From Mytilus trossulus (taxonomy: Eukaryota > Mollusca > Bivalvia > Mytilida > Mytilidae): a stretch of 64,000 bases of DNA. The stretch is taken from positions 50,857,973 to 50,921,972 of the forward strand of contig NC_086384.1 of NCBI RefSeq assembly GCF_036588685.1, in the 5' to 3' direction. The translations under genes and the position numbers were made by a program. Below are positions 46,300-57,484 of the stretch, piece by piece. The notes under the pieces were generated by a model that saw nothing but the letters and a program-made list of their open reading frames with translations, was not told the DNA's origin and searched no databases. Position 1 is the stretch's first letter; every line of letters begins with the position of its first letter.

Positions 46300-46400
46300 A
46301 TCATTAAAAGACGGATAAAAGATACCGGAAGGACAGTCAAAATTATAGATTGAAAAAAAACTGGCAACACCATGGCTAATAATAAAAAAAAAGACAAACA
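46300..46400 (+). repeat. Family H repeat fragment
   Basis: GATACCGGAAGGACAGTCAA and CAACACCATGGCTAATAATA then AAAGACAAACAG, parallel to the 34530 copy. Confidence 0.55.
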
Positions 46401-47159
46401 GATAAATAATAGTTTAATTAAGTTATATTTATGTCTATCTTTAAATACCAAAGAACTCAAATAAATATATTTAGGGTTTATAACCCCTTTTTTTAGCCAT
46501 GTGAATTGCGAAATTTTTAAACTGAATATTAGCAAATCATCAAAGATAATGAATAGTAGAGATGGGCCAGTTTGTACGTATACCAAGTGAAAACTTGTAA
46601 CAAAACAATATTATTTATTGTGTTATTGCATAAATAAAAAAAGGGGAAAATGTGGCAATTAAACCTAAGGTTTGTAGACTTTTTAATACAGAGTTTTTTG
46701 TTATAAAAATCTAAACTCACTTGTTTTTCTATGACCAGCTAGCGTTCATTGTTTACAAAATGTCCTGAACAACCTTTAAAATCTATATTTCTTTCAATGT
46801 CCGCAATATGTATTTACTTTTGTCCTTACTCATTTGTTTAGGACAATGAAGTTGAATAATATGGTCAAGACTTGTTTCATCAACTCGTTTATAAACGAAA
46901 TATATGAATGAAGATGACTTTCTAAATAAAATAAATAATTATATGTCAATTTAGTGCGTGTTTGGTTTACCTGTTTATGATAACCGAATCTATTTCCAAC
47001 GCCTCCCTGTGTGGACTATGTTCATAGTAGGATATCTCTTGTAATCTCTCCTGTATCACGTGGCAATGTCTTTATCAATAATTATAAATGTTATTGACGT
47101 GGGAGGATTTGAATAACATTAGAGGGGAAGATCTTGCTTCAGGGAGATAACGCTTTAAA

Positions 47160-47415
47160 TAAAGGCAACAGTAGTATACCGCTCTTCGAAATTCATAAAT
47201 CGATAGAGAAAAAACAAATCCGGGCTACAAACTCAAACTGAGGGAAACGCATTAAATTTAAGAGAAATACGACACAACAGAAACACAACATTAAAATGTA
47301 AGACACACAGAAAAGAACTAAAATATAACAATGGCCATTTCCCTGACTTTGTACACCTGGTATTTTAAAATAAAATGGTGGGTTGAACCTGGTTTTGTGG
47401 CATGCCAAACCTGTT
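47160..47415 (+). repeat. Family B repeat
   Basis: AAAGGCAACAGTAGTATACC, CTGAGGGAAACGCATTAAAT, ATAACAATGGCCATTTCCCT and GGTTTTGTGGCATGCCAAAC. Confidence 0.75.
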
Positions 47416-47534
47416 ATGTATTTTAAGCATTTGCCTAAATTAGATAGAAAACAATCAATGCAACCTATAAGCTTAGAACATACTTATGAAATGATTAACA
47501 GAAACTTATTGATGCTTTTATTTGGCACAACTTT

Positions 47535-47690
47535 TTTGGAATTTCGGGTCCTCAATGCTCTTCAACTTTGTACTTGCTTAACTTTTTTTTTAACTATTTT
47601 AAAACTGAGCGCCACTGATGAGGCTTATGTAGACGAAACGTGCGTCTGGCGTATTAAATTATAAGCCTGATACCTTTGATAACTATTTAC
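47535..47690 (-). repeat. Family C repeat, reverse orientation
   Basis: TCGGGTCCTCAATGCTCTTC, GAGCGCCACTGATGAGGCTT, CGAAACGTGCGTCTGGCGTA and TGATACCTTTGATAAC. Confidence 0.72.
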
Positions 47691-47691
47691 A

Positions 47692-47790
47692 CCACTGGGT
47701 CGATGCCACTGCTGGTGGACGTTTCGTCTCCGAGGGGTATCACCAGCCCAGTAGTTAGCATTTCGGTGCTGACATGAATATCAATTATAT
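47692..47790 (-). repeat. Family D repeat, reverse orientation
   Basis: GGGTCGATGCCACTGCTGGT, CCGAGGGGTATCACCAGCCC and GGTGCTGACATGAATATCAA; sits between two reverse family C copies. Confidence 0.72.
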
Positions 47791-47859
47791 GTTCATTTTT
47801 ATGAATTTCCTTCTGCAAAACTTTGATTTTTTTTGAAAAACTAAGGATTTTCTTATCCC

Positions 47860-48045
47860 AGGAATAGATTACATTAGCCGTATTTGGCACATTTTTTTTT
47901 AAATTCGGGTCCTCAATGCTCTTCAACTTTGTACTTGTTTAGCTTTTTTAACTATTTTGATCTGAGCGTCACTGTAGAGTCTTATGCAGACGAAACACGC
48001 GTCTGGCGTATTCAATTATAATCCTGGTACCTTTGATAACTATTA
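47860..48045 (-). repeat. Family C repeat, reverse orientation (second copy)
   Basis: TTCGGGTCCTCAATGCTCTT, GATCTGAGCGTCACTGTAGA, ACGCGTCTGGCGTATTCAAT and TGGTACCTTTGATAACTATT. Confidence 0.72.
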
Positions 48046-49239
48046 AGAGTTATTTTTCTTTACCTAAGTCTATTTCCTTAAATGGGCACTAGCTGTTAAA
48101 ATCATGTTCACCGATTTGAATCAAATTCTCATATTTTATTTATAACACACTAAAACGAAAATCCACATTACAATATTGCAATATTATGTCTGAAATAAAC
48201 AGTAAAAAATGTATGTATTCGATAATGTTTATAAAAAAGTCAATGTGTTTAAGTCTAGACGACAACTTATTAATTATGAGATGACCTCCAAGACTGCCAA
48301 CTGTCACAATAGTTCAGAGAAATAGAGAGCGGCCTCGTGCAATTTGATTGTTTATGTCTCTATGATTTCATGTTATAAATAAGTAAATTATCGTTTTTCC
48401 CTTAAACAGAATGATTTTTTTTTTCTGGATTGACTCAGTCAACCTACGGGTTTAACTTTGTTTCATTTTCACTATTGACGTACTTTTCCTTTCAAGTAAT
48501 GGCTACACACGACTAAAACATACGTAATCATTTCTACCTCATTGATTAAATTGAATGGCAAATGAATACGAATCATATGAGGTCGAATTATTCACTTGCA
48601 AGTGATTAATTCATCAGCGATGTGTCTTATCTTTTTTTTTGGCAAATTGAACCAAGTTGTATGCTAAAAGCAAATTATCATTTCATTATTTTCCTTTAAT
48701 TTATGATTGAACCAAACAAAATGGTACTCCATTTTTGTGCATATCTTTTAGATAATGTCCCATTAAATATACTGAATAACTTTATGGCATAAAAACAACT
48801 TCAAGAAAAACGACTGTTAGAATGTTGTAGTCAGAATAGAGTGTGCATCTCTAATGTTGATCAAGTTTTCCCTAACGATTAAAATACATACAATAAGATT
48901 CAAGTTTCGAAATTATGAACATTTGCCTTTCAGTATCTTAATTTAAATTAATTGACAATCTCTCTTAAAGTAACTTTAATACTATAAGTACTAACGGAGA
49001 GATATACTTAACCTATACATGGTCCCTTCTTGTCCTGACATGTAATACTCATTAATTAAAACAGAAATTAAATCGCTGTCAAATCATAACATAAGCACAC
49101 AACCCTCAAATAAATTTAGTTATACAAAAACATCTTAAACTATTGTTTCAAGTGAATATATTAATCTGATATTGTACCAGTTAACATCTAGAACCATTGT
49201 ATCGCGTGAAAAACAATCTGATATTATATCAATAGAACA
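48046..49239 (+). other. Intergenic and 5' region of the C1q gene
   Basis: AT-rich, no repeats recognised with confidence. Presumably contains the promoter of the gene at 49240; no clear TATA box was chosen. Confidence 0.4.
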
Positions 49240-52200
49240 ATGGACTATCGACTGGTCGAAAATGCAGAGCACGAAAGCTCAGAATTTAAAATTCGTTCCG
49301 ATCTAAAACCGGATAAAGTTTGTAAACTTAAAGGACTTGCACAATTAAGAGATCAGCGAAAAGGACTTGCGTTTGGGCTAGCAGTTGGATTTATAGCAAA
49401 CGTTCTGTTTTGTCTTGCTACTGGGTTGATAGTTTACAACTGTCATAGTGATATACCAAATTCGGCTAGAAACACAACAGTTTACGGTAATAAGTTTATC
49501 TAGTTACCGTAGATTTTTCTCAGTTTTTCAGATTTTTTTTAAATCTTTTAAAATTACATTATTTAAATGTTTGTTTATCGATACTTGCTGAAAATATGGA
49601 TTTTGTTCGGTTATAGAATTTTAGAATTTATTTTTATCAAAAAAATATCTTCCACGTGTAGTTTTGATAATTTTCCGGATTTGGCTTTTTCTTTGTTTCT
49701 TAGTGGTTTAGAATTGGGTTTTAAAATAGATATAGGAAACTTGTCATGTATCTTTTTAAATAGGATGTTCGAAAAATCGATTTTACTGCAAACCAAAATA
49801 AGCTTTATTTATATATTTTGAGGTAAAGGGGGAAACATCTATAGGTCTTAAATACTATTTAAATGTTCACCAGATATGTCGAACCACAGGAACCTCGTAA
49901 AATCTTAATACATCATTTCTTACATGTCCGTTTTTTGTACTTGAGAGATGCAGTGTTGGTAAAATTAAGAATGGACAGGAGGGAAACGTCATAGAGACAA
50001 CAACTCAATCAATCAGACCAAAATCACAAATGGGGTTTCAACACACCAGAAAATCTTGCCCTATCAGTTTATTTTATTCATAACTTTTATCTAACGAATG
50101 ACTTCTTGTAGCTTAGTGTACAGAAATTTAAACCATTAATTTTAAGCTTAAAAGTAACCACACATTAGGCATGAGCATATTAATACAATTGATTCATAAG
50201 TGGATCCGGAACCAAGCAATTGTGCCGATTTACAGCTTGACATTGTATTGCCACGTGTATATTGTTGAAGTTGTGAAATTGTTATTGTTTTTTAGTTCTG
50301 TCTCATTGACGTACGTCTCCTTTCGTTCTTTATAGACAATATGCGTAAATGTACGAAAATGAGTTTTATCCTACAATATTATATTTACGCTTAAATGTAT
50401 AGTTTCTATTTAATATTTACTTCCAAAACAGTTGAATTTGATTTGGGATGAACTTATATACTCGGGCCGCATTAAGGATCCAAATTGAACTGTAGGGTAA
50501 ATAGTAATTTAAATATGACCTTTGATTGGTTAATACGAAAAGCAGGGTGCTGTGCAACTATTAACATATACAGACTACATGTTAATCACTCAATGTAATC
50601 TCAGAACAGCTGTATGTGTATGGTAGAAAGGTCGAGTGCAGGAAAACAATAGTATCAATTCGCATTTTCACCGGGTACCTTATATATTCATAATAAAGAA
50701 AAATACTCGGAAAGTTACTGGTCACAGTTGAAATCATGTCTATGGTTTTTTTTTTAAACTTGCCTACTTGAAGACCTGGAAAAAAATCTTACCGTCAAAA
50801 CCCTTCAAATTGAAGCATATGCGACGCAAAACGTAGAAATATAAAACATTGATCGAATTTGATGTAATATGTAGCAACATTCATAGTACCTTCTATCAGG
50901 ATGGATGTTCAACAAAAAAACTTAGGCATTGTCAATATATGATACAGCAACGTACTTGTACATTTTCAATCTGTCAATATATATAATAATATGTACAAGG
51001 ATCTTACTATACAAATCCTTAATATGTAGTATATTATATACCACAACATTTTTGAAATTACAGTAATTTATTTCACAGTTTAGTCCATTAAAGATATTTC
51101 TCAAGTATTAGGAAAAGTTATATGATACATCTTTCCTTTTTCTCAAGTCTATGACAAGTATCAATCACTATAATTGGCCGTTTCAGAATCTAAAGCATCA
51201 TCGGTATGATTTCATTGTTCGTACACCAAATTGAAAATAACGTCACGTCATCGGTTTTTCCATTGTTTATGACATTTTTAACCAATCAGGACATTTTGAT
51301 GTGCACATCTGAATAAATAACCAAGGATGCATTAGATTCTGAAACGGCGCATTACTCTCATGTCCCTTTTGCATGTTTGCTTTTAGACCAAATTCTAAGA
51401 CTTCTTCTACAATGCAGGTTTTTCCTAATTTGCATTTGCTTTTTATTGATTTCGCTATTTTCTTTCTCTTTTTGTGCAATATAGAAAATAGCAAAATCAA
51501 TAAAAAGAAAATGTAAACTAGAATTAAAGTATATACATTGTAGGGACAGAAAAATTCGGTTGGTTACCAATGTAACAAATGATATCGAGAATCAAAGAAA
51601 TTAAATATCAAGACTATCATTACTGCCCGACATGATAAGTAATGTGAATGCACAAAACAACAATGTCTGTACATACCGAAAAAGAAAATTGAAAAATGTT
51701 CTACAGTCTGAAAACAAATTATGCCATTTAACGCTGTCAATTTAAAGTATCTTATTTAAGGGCTAGCCTAAGCCTTTCTCGGATCGGTTCAATTCAAGAC
51801 ACAAAGATGGCACGTATCATTTATATTTTTTTCTTTCAGTTTCAGAAACGAAGACAGTCTTTGCCACTGCTCCACAGACTATGAATGAAACAAATGGAGT
51901 CGCATTTACCGCTCTAATAAAGGATTCTACATTTGACAGCGATGCATTAAGAAATAATAGTGTTATTGTTTACGACTATATTGAGACGAATGTCGGCAAT
52001 GGTTACAATAACACTTCTGGTATGTTTGTTGCGCCTTGTAGCGGAACCTATGCTTTCACTTGGTCTGTCTGCGTACTGGGGAAGAGGAAAAAGGGGAGTA
52101 ATGGAGAAGTATCCATCCAACTTGTGAAAAACCGAAGAGTTATATTTACTGTTCATTCGGATACTGAGATTAAATGGGACGATGACTGTACCTCGGGATT

Positions 52201-52321
52201 CATCATAGAAAATCTTTCAGAAAATGATCAAGTTTTCACAAGAGCTACTCGACACTTGGAAGGGAGCATAAAAAATGATGCTGCATCAAGATGGGCTTTC
52301 TCGGGATGGAAGCTGTTTTGA
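49240..52321 (+). CDS. Membrane-anchored C1q-domain-containing protein
   Basis: Exons 49240-49486 (phase 1 donor GGTAATAAG) and 51840-52321 (stop TGA), 242 residues. The N-terminal ~42 residues are charged and lack a signal peptide; residues ~43-67 (LAFGLAVGFIANVLFCLATGL) form one hydrophobic helix with Arg/Lys on its N side, predicting a type II membrane protein. After a short stalk with NTT and NET sequons comes a C1q domain, about residues 102-242: NGVAFTAL, VIVYDYI, MFVAPCSGTYAFTWSV and the closing FSGWKLF match the family pattern. No collagen repeat is present. C1qDC proteins are greatly expanded in bivalves and often act as lectin-like recognition molecules; the ligand here is unknown. 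Likely polyadenylation signal AATAAA at 52503-52508. Confidence 0.92.
49487..51838 (+). other. C1q gene intron
   Basis: About 2.35 kb. Holds a possible family G trace near 49980-50070 (AGAGACAACAACTCAATCAA) and the hairpin at 51439-51507. An 84-codon open frame at 49567-49821 has no recognisable domain. Nothing else seen. Confidence 0.5.
51439..51507. repeat. 25-bp inverted repeat (hairpin) in C1q intron
   Basis: Arms 51439-51463 and 51483-51507 (CTTTTTATTGATTT..GCTATTTTCT against its complement) match at 24 of 25 positions, with a 19-nt loop. Confidence 0.8.
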
Positions 52322-52794
52322 AACTTGCCATATGATGTCGTGTCGTAAAGTTATACTTTAAAGATTTCTGAATAGCGCTTTTAAGTTTTATCTTTCAATA
52401 CTGGAATATAATTTTTCATTTTCATAGAAAGATTGAGGATTAAAAAGAATGAAGGGTTGAAAGAAACGAACTTTTCCAGTGGAAGATTGTGCTTTTGGTT
52501 GTAATAAATTTCGAATTTCTTGCATTCGTTTTATTTAAAGTCACTACTGTGGCAGTATTGGGTATGATTTATTTTGTAAATGTTGTTTCAAAATTGTATT
52601 AAGTTGTTCAATGTTTGTCTTTGTAGTTAAAACAAATTAGATATTTGGTAATGGTATCAATATATCCAGTATAAAATCACTACTTTTCTTAAATTTACAC
52701 TATACCCACTAAACATTTCACGTTGTGCTTTTTCTCATTTTTCTCTCTCATACATTTGACCGTTAGTTTTCCTGTGTGAAATTGTTTTGCACTA

Positions 52795-53125
52795 GTTATC
52801 TTAATAGCTTTCTGTTTGTTGTGAACCAAGACTCCGTGTTTAATAAAATTGAGAATTGAATTGGTGCATGTGTCAAAGAGACAACAACCCGACTATAGAG
52901 CAAACAACAGCCGAAGGCCATGCACACCATTGGGTCTTCAATGCAGCGAGAGACTTCCTTACCCATAGGCGTCCTGCAGCTGGCCCCTAAACAAATATTG
53001 TATGCTAGTTCAGTAATAATGGTTCAGTGAAGACCGGACTGTGACCTATAATGGTTTACTTTTTACACATCATGTGACTTGGATGGAAAATTGTCCCATT
53101 GGCACTCATACAGCATCTTCTTCTT
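52795..53125 (-). repeat. Family A repeat, reverse, interrupted by retroelement end
   Basis: Family A sequence runs to CCAAGACTCCGTGTT (about 52842) and resumes at GAAGACCGGACTGTGACC (about 53025) through to GCACTCATACAGCATC. The 180 bp between is family G. Confidence 0.7.
52845..53020 (-). mobile_element. Retroelement 3'-end fragment (family G) nested in family A
   Basis: Reverse complement of the last ~190 bp of 45239-46061: AAAATTGAGAATTGAATTGG (element 3' end), AAAGAGACAACAACCCGAC, GGCGTCCTGCAGCTGGCCCC. Strongly 5'-truncated. Confidence 0.68.
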
Positions 53126-53369
53126 TCTACTTTTGAACTGGAGACACATACTTTTACGCTGTAATATGTCCGCAATATGGAAATCTGTAAAGGACACTCA
53201 CTTCTTGTTTTACGGTACTGAATTTGTACTTCCCCAACTTGGCTTAAAGAGTTATCTATCAAGGTCTAACACCGATTGGGGTAGAGCATGTGAAACAGCG
53301 CATTTAACGTCTTATTGCGCTATTTCATATTCTCAAATAAAATCGATATTTTATAAATTTATATTTTAC

Positions 53370-53475
53370 ATAAAAAGAAGATGTGGTTTGATTGCTTATG
53401 AGACAACTCTTCACAAGAGACCGATTGACACAGAAATTAACAACTTTTGGGCACCGTACAGCCTTCAACTTTGAG
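53370..53475 (+). repeat. Family A repeat
   Basis: AGAAGATGTGGTTTGATTGC, GAGACAACTCTTCACAAGAG and CACCGTACAGCCTTCAACTT. Confidence 0.7.
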
Positions 53476-53549
53476 CAAAAGCAATATCGCATAATCAGAT
53501 TTTTTTTTTGCTTTTTGTGGTGTTTATGTTGCTATAGAAAAAAGAAAAA

Positions 53550-53670
53550 TCACGAAAATTCTGAACTCCGAGGAAAATTCAAACCCTAATCACATGGCAA
53601 AATCAAATGACTAAACACATCAAACGAATGGACAACTGTCATATTCCTGACCTGGTACAGGCATTTTAAA
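53550..53670 (+). repeat. Family F repeat
   Basis: CTGAACTCCGAGGAAAATTC, TCACATGGCAAAATCAAATG, ACACATCAAACGAATGGACA and TTCCTGACCTGGTACAGGCA. Confidence 0.72.
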
Positions 53671-53675
53671 GAAGT

Positions 53676-55564
53676 TACAATATCAATTTCATCAAATTGA
53701 ATATTTATTTGTTATCAACCTAGTAATTGTTGTAGTACAAACAGCTAATATTGTGTCTGCAAGTTTTCGACGCTTGCTACATGTACAGACATTTACAAAA
53801 TCAGTGTATATAAAGTGCGAATCCAGCTAGTTCATTTTTACTGTTATATGCGGGTATGTCTATTGTAGAATAAAGGGTCATGGGAAAACTGTATTTGTTT
53901 ACGTTTTGAAAATATCAAGTTAAAGGATTTTAAGTTAAGTTTTAACATATTTTTATTGTGGTATGTCTTTATAATATACAAACAAAGCATTAAAGTTCAA
54001 ATAAGTGTTATAAAAGCATCATAATATAGCATATCGATTATTGAAAGCGATCCATTTTAACTATAGATGCGATGAATTATCACTGTTAGTGCAGTCATTA
54101 TTAATGTAGAATTTTCAAATATGCGAGGAATTTTTATTGTAGAATTATGTGATAAATGCACTTGCAACAAATGAAGAAAAACTTAGTTGATGACTTTAGG
54201 ATTTATGATACATGTATTTTCAAATTGAAATACAAACTCCTCATTCATTCCTCATCAAATATATAGCTTTTCAAACTTGTAACAAAAGCGATTCTCAAAA
54301 TGTCATATTGTATTCTTCAGATTGCGTTTCTCCTTGATTTTAACTTATATAGGGAATCACTGGAGCGTGACAGCAGCGGGCCCTCTTAGGCAGTCAGTGG
54401 GCCCCTCCTTATGAAAAATTATAGATCCGCGAATGGATACTACCGCAGAGGTAAAACCATGCACATTTGGGTTATTGTACACGAAATGCATGCTACAATT
54501 CATTTTTGTTGAGTTTAGACCCTTTGGAACTCTATGTGGGCTATTTCAGCAACTAGGCAAAAAATCCCAAAACTAGATACACGGTTAGATTCAGCATGTC
54601 AACGAATTCCAAATATTTATATTAAAGGACTAGCTATAAATTTGGACCCCACAAAATTGAAAAAGGGGCTAAAAATATAAAAAAAAATACATGCATGGGA
54701 TACATTTGTTATTGAAGGCATGACTGTAACAGTAGGATGAATATACAAAATTCTAATGCAATTACTTTTGTAACAATTGTTCTGATTGGATGACAGCAAG
54801 CGTAAAATTCTCTATCTCCTTGTCTGTAACTAAGGAAGCCGACATTTTGAATTTCGGAATATATTGACATGTTATTTCTACAATAATAAACAAAAAACTC
54901 ACTTGTTGCGCCTAAAAATCTTCTTTTTATCAAATTTTATTACATTCTGAAGCGGCACAAAAGCCAAAAAACGCCCGGTGTTTATGTTTGACGCCGGAAG
55001 CATACATATGACGTCACCTAGTGTAGGGACCAAAGAAGATAACATTTTTTCGCGGAATTTTCTTTTATGAAGATTTTACACTGAAATAATGATTGAAATT
55101 TAATTCTAACATGACGTCCTTCAAACGCTTTGAGTACACACCCGTGGTAAAATATGAATATATTGGTTGTGCTGTTCCGATTGTACTCCCACGTCACATG
55201 ATTGTTTATGAATGAAGTACACGACGTCATAGAATAATGACGTAATAATTTCAGCATTTTACGGGAAAATACACGCTTCTGATACCGAAAATCATCACAA
55301 CAAAGAAACGTAAACAAACGATGCTAAAATGTGGTATAAGCCCTTTTTTATATACATTGAAGATATATAGGTAAATTATCATAAAAAATCATCCAAATTT
55401 ATCTAAATATGTTATTGTAAATAGTATGAGCATGTCACTAATTCTGTTTCCTCCGTTCTTTACCGCCAATCTAAAAGTACGTTAATTTATGGGAACGGCA
55501 AATATTTGCCTCCACCTAGAGCGCTTCGATCCAAAAGAATTGCCGTATTTGTCTTATTAGAATC
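53676..55564. other. Intergenic; half-copy of a palindrome arm at 55139
   Basis: No gene recognised. ACCCGTGGTAAAATATGAAT at about 55140 matches the right arm of the palindrome at 55565-55723, present here without its partner arm. Confidence 0.45.
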
Positions 55565-55723
55565 GAAATAATTCATGGGGGCTTGAATATATATAGATTT
55601 TACCACGGGTTGTCCCTTTATGCCGATATTTTACCCCTCGCTAACGCTCAGGGTAAAATATTTGTCATAAAGGGCCAACCCGTGGTAAAATCACGATATA
55701 TTCAAGCCCCCATGAATTATTTC
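55565..55723. repeat. Palindrome 1: ~72-bp arms, 14-nt loop
   Basis: Arms 55565-55636 and 55651-55723 pair with about seven mismatches and end at ATTTTACCC / GGGTAAAAT. Loop CTCGCTAACGCTCA. Confidence 0.88.
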
Positions 55724-55752
55724 TTAATTATAAACTTGTTTTGCATTAGAAT

Positions 55753-55920
55753 AGAGATAACTGTATTGTATTTGAAGCTTTTCGGACGTCCATCGGTAGT
55801 TTTACTGTCGCAAATACCCGTTTACCTGTCTCCGCTCCGCGTCGCCAGGTAAACTAAATTTGCGACAGTAAAACTACCGATGGACGTCCTTAAAGCTTCA
55901 AATACAATACAGTTATCTCT
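55753..55920. repeat. Palindrome 2: ~74-bp arms, 19-nt loop
   Basis: Arms 55753-55827 and 55847-55920 pair with about five mismatches. Loop GTCTCCGCTCCGCGTCGCC. Starts only 29 bp after palindrome 1 but has unrelated arm sequence. Confidence 0.88.
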
Positions 55921-57317
55921 TAAATATCTTATTCTGGGGTCTCATTGGGGGGTTCTGATCCCGGATCCCGCTTACTGTTTTGGCAGATTCCCGTATTCCG
56001 CTTATTGTTTTGTCAGATTCCCGTATCCCGCTTATACTATGCAGTTCTAATTTTTTGTAATTATCCATGTCCCGCTAGACTTCATTTCCCGTTTTTCACT
56101 ACACAATCATTTGACTTTCACCTGTCACGCTTGCAAAAAATCGGCAATCCGGCGTGACGCTTATACCCAAATGCGACCCACTATTTTACTCTATTTTGAC
56201 TCATATTAAGCCCATTATGAATATATTAAAAAAGTAGCGTAGATTTTTTTATCCCTTTTTATCCCGTCTCGTTTCGTTTTTGAGCCATATATAGATGTCG
56301 TATGTGACAATGAGACAACTCTCCATCCGAGTCACAATTTATAAAAGTAGACCATTATACGTCAAAATACGGTCTTCAACATGGAGTCTTGGCTCACACC
56401 GAACAGCAAGTTATAAAGGGCTCCAGTGTAAAACCTTTTAAACGGGAAAACAAAGGTGCAATCTATATCAAGATGTACGTAATTAGCGGTGAAGTGTAAT
56501 GGAAATGGATAAAACAAAAATAAGGATAAAGATCCCTATACGCTTTATAAGAAACTAAATGGAATACATTTGAAATAAATGTTATTTCTATTAAATTTAT
56601 TAGAGTGTTTTAATACCAAACTTTCCTCCGTAAGTTAAATTTTATCAAATCTTTCTCTTACTTTATCTATTGTTTGAGCAAGTCCGCTAAATTAAGGCTT
56701 TACAGCTAATTTCCTAATGCATGTAAAGCAAAACTTTGGTTGGCTTGCTTGCTTGTTTGTATAATTGTTTATACAAACTTTGTAAATAAGATTGACATTT
56801 TTAAACAATATGAATAGGCATAGTTTAACCTGTATTTTTAATATTTGAATTAAATTGGGTGTTATCATAATGATTATCCAATAAAAAAAAAAGCAAGCAA
56901 ATCAACTAAAGTCTTGCTCTACATGCTTAAAGAAATGAGCTGTAAATAAAATTATACAGTGAAAATGCACCGCATATACCATACTAATGATTCGCTCCAC
57001 AGTGAAAATGAAAGAATAGTATCATTATTCGACAGTAAACATGACTAGCATTACGAAATCGTCATAGTGGAATTTAGTTAAATATGAAGAAACTGAATGA
57101 CAAATCATATTCTACGTTATACAACTTTAATAATTGTATTAATATGAATATTTTTTACTGCAACAACATCTCACCTGTTAGTTATAAAGCACCTGCACGA
57201 TCTGTTTGTGAAATGTCCTAAATATTCACCTATTTTGGTATATATTTTACAGCTGGATGGCTTTAGGCGCGATAAAACCCCGCTCGCATCTCTAACTTTG
57301 TTTTATTAGTATTATGT
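55921..57317. other. Intergenic; short CCCG-rich stretch, family A copy, otherwise unassigned
   Basis: 55960-56110 repeats GATTCCCGTATYCCGCTTAY twice and similar fragments, a small degenerate tandem. The family A copy is listed separately. Rest unassigned. Confidence 0.4.
56290..56480 (+). repeat. Family A repeat
   Basis: ATGTCGTATGTGACAATGAG, ACAACTCTCCATCC, TATACGTCAAAATACGGTCT, TCTTGGCTCACACCGAACAG, CAAGTTATAAAGGGCTCC; same right half as 1650-1860. Confidence 0.78.
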
Positions 57318-57484
57318 ATTTAAGAATTGAATGCTTCTTTTTGTAAATTTATTGGGTGGTAAAAGCGTTGACCGAAGTACATTTTGTATGAAGCGCGGAA
57401 GCGCTTCATTCTAAAAATGTACGCACGGTCAACGCTTTTACAACCCTATAAAGTTTCAAAAAGAAGTATTCAATACTTATAATT
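57318..57484. repeat. Palindrome 3: ~80-bp arms, 4-nt loop
   Basis: Apex TGAAGCGC-GGAA-GCGCTTCA at 57389-57408; arms extend through GTAAAAGCGTTGACC / GGTCAACGCTTTTAC to about 57318 and 57484 with scattered mismatches and small indels. Confidence 0.85.

Larger units (their letters stand above)
44800..47110. repeat. 5' flank of TRIM-like gene 2, duplicated block (copy 2)
   Basis: Counterpart of 34258-36640; see that entry for aligned segments. It is interrupted at about 45239-46061 by a retroelement fragment whose empty site is intact in copy 1 (around 35724-35735). Confidence 0.75.

Noticed and set aside
49567-49821. 84-codon frame after the C1q first exon
   Set aside because: It lies in the intron, has no domain, and the phase-compatible splice to 51840 explains the gene.
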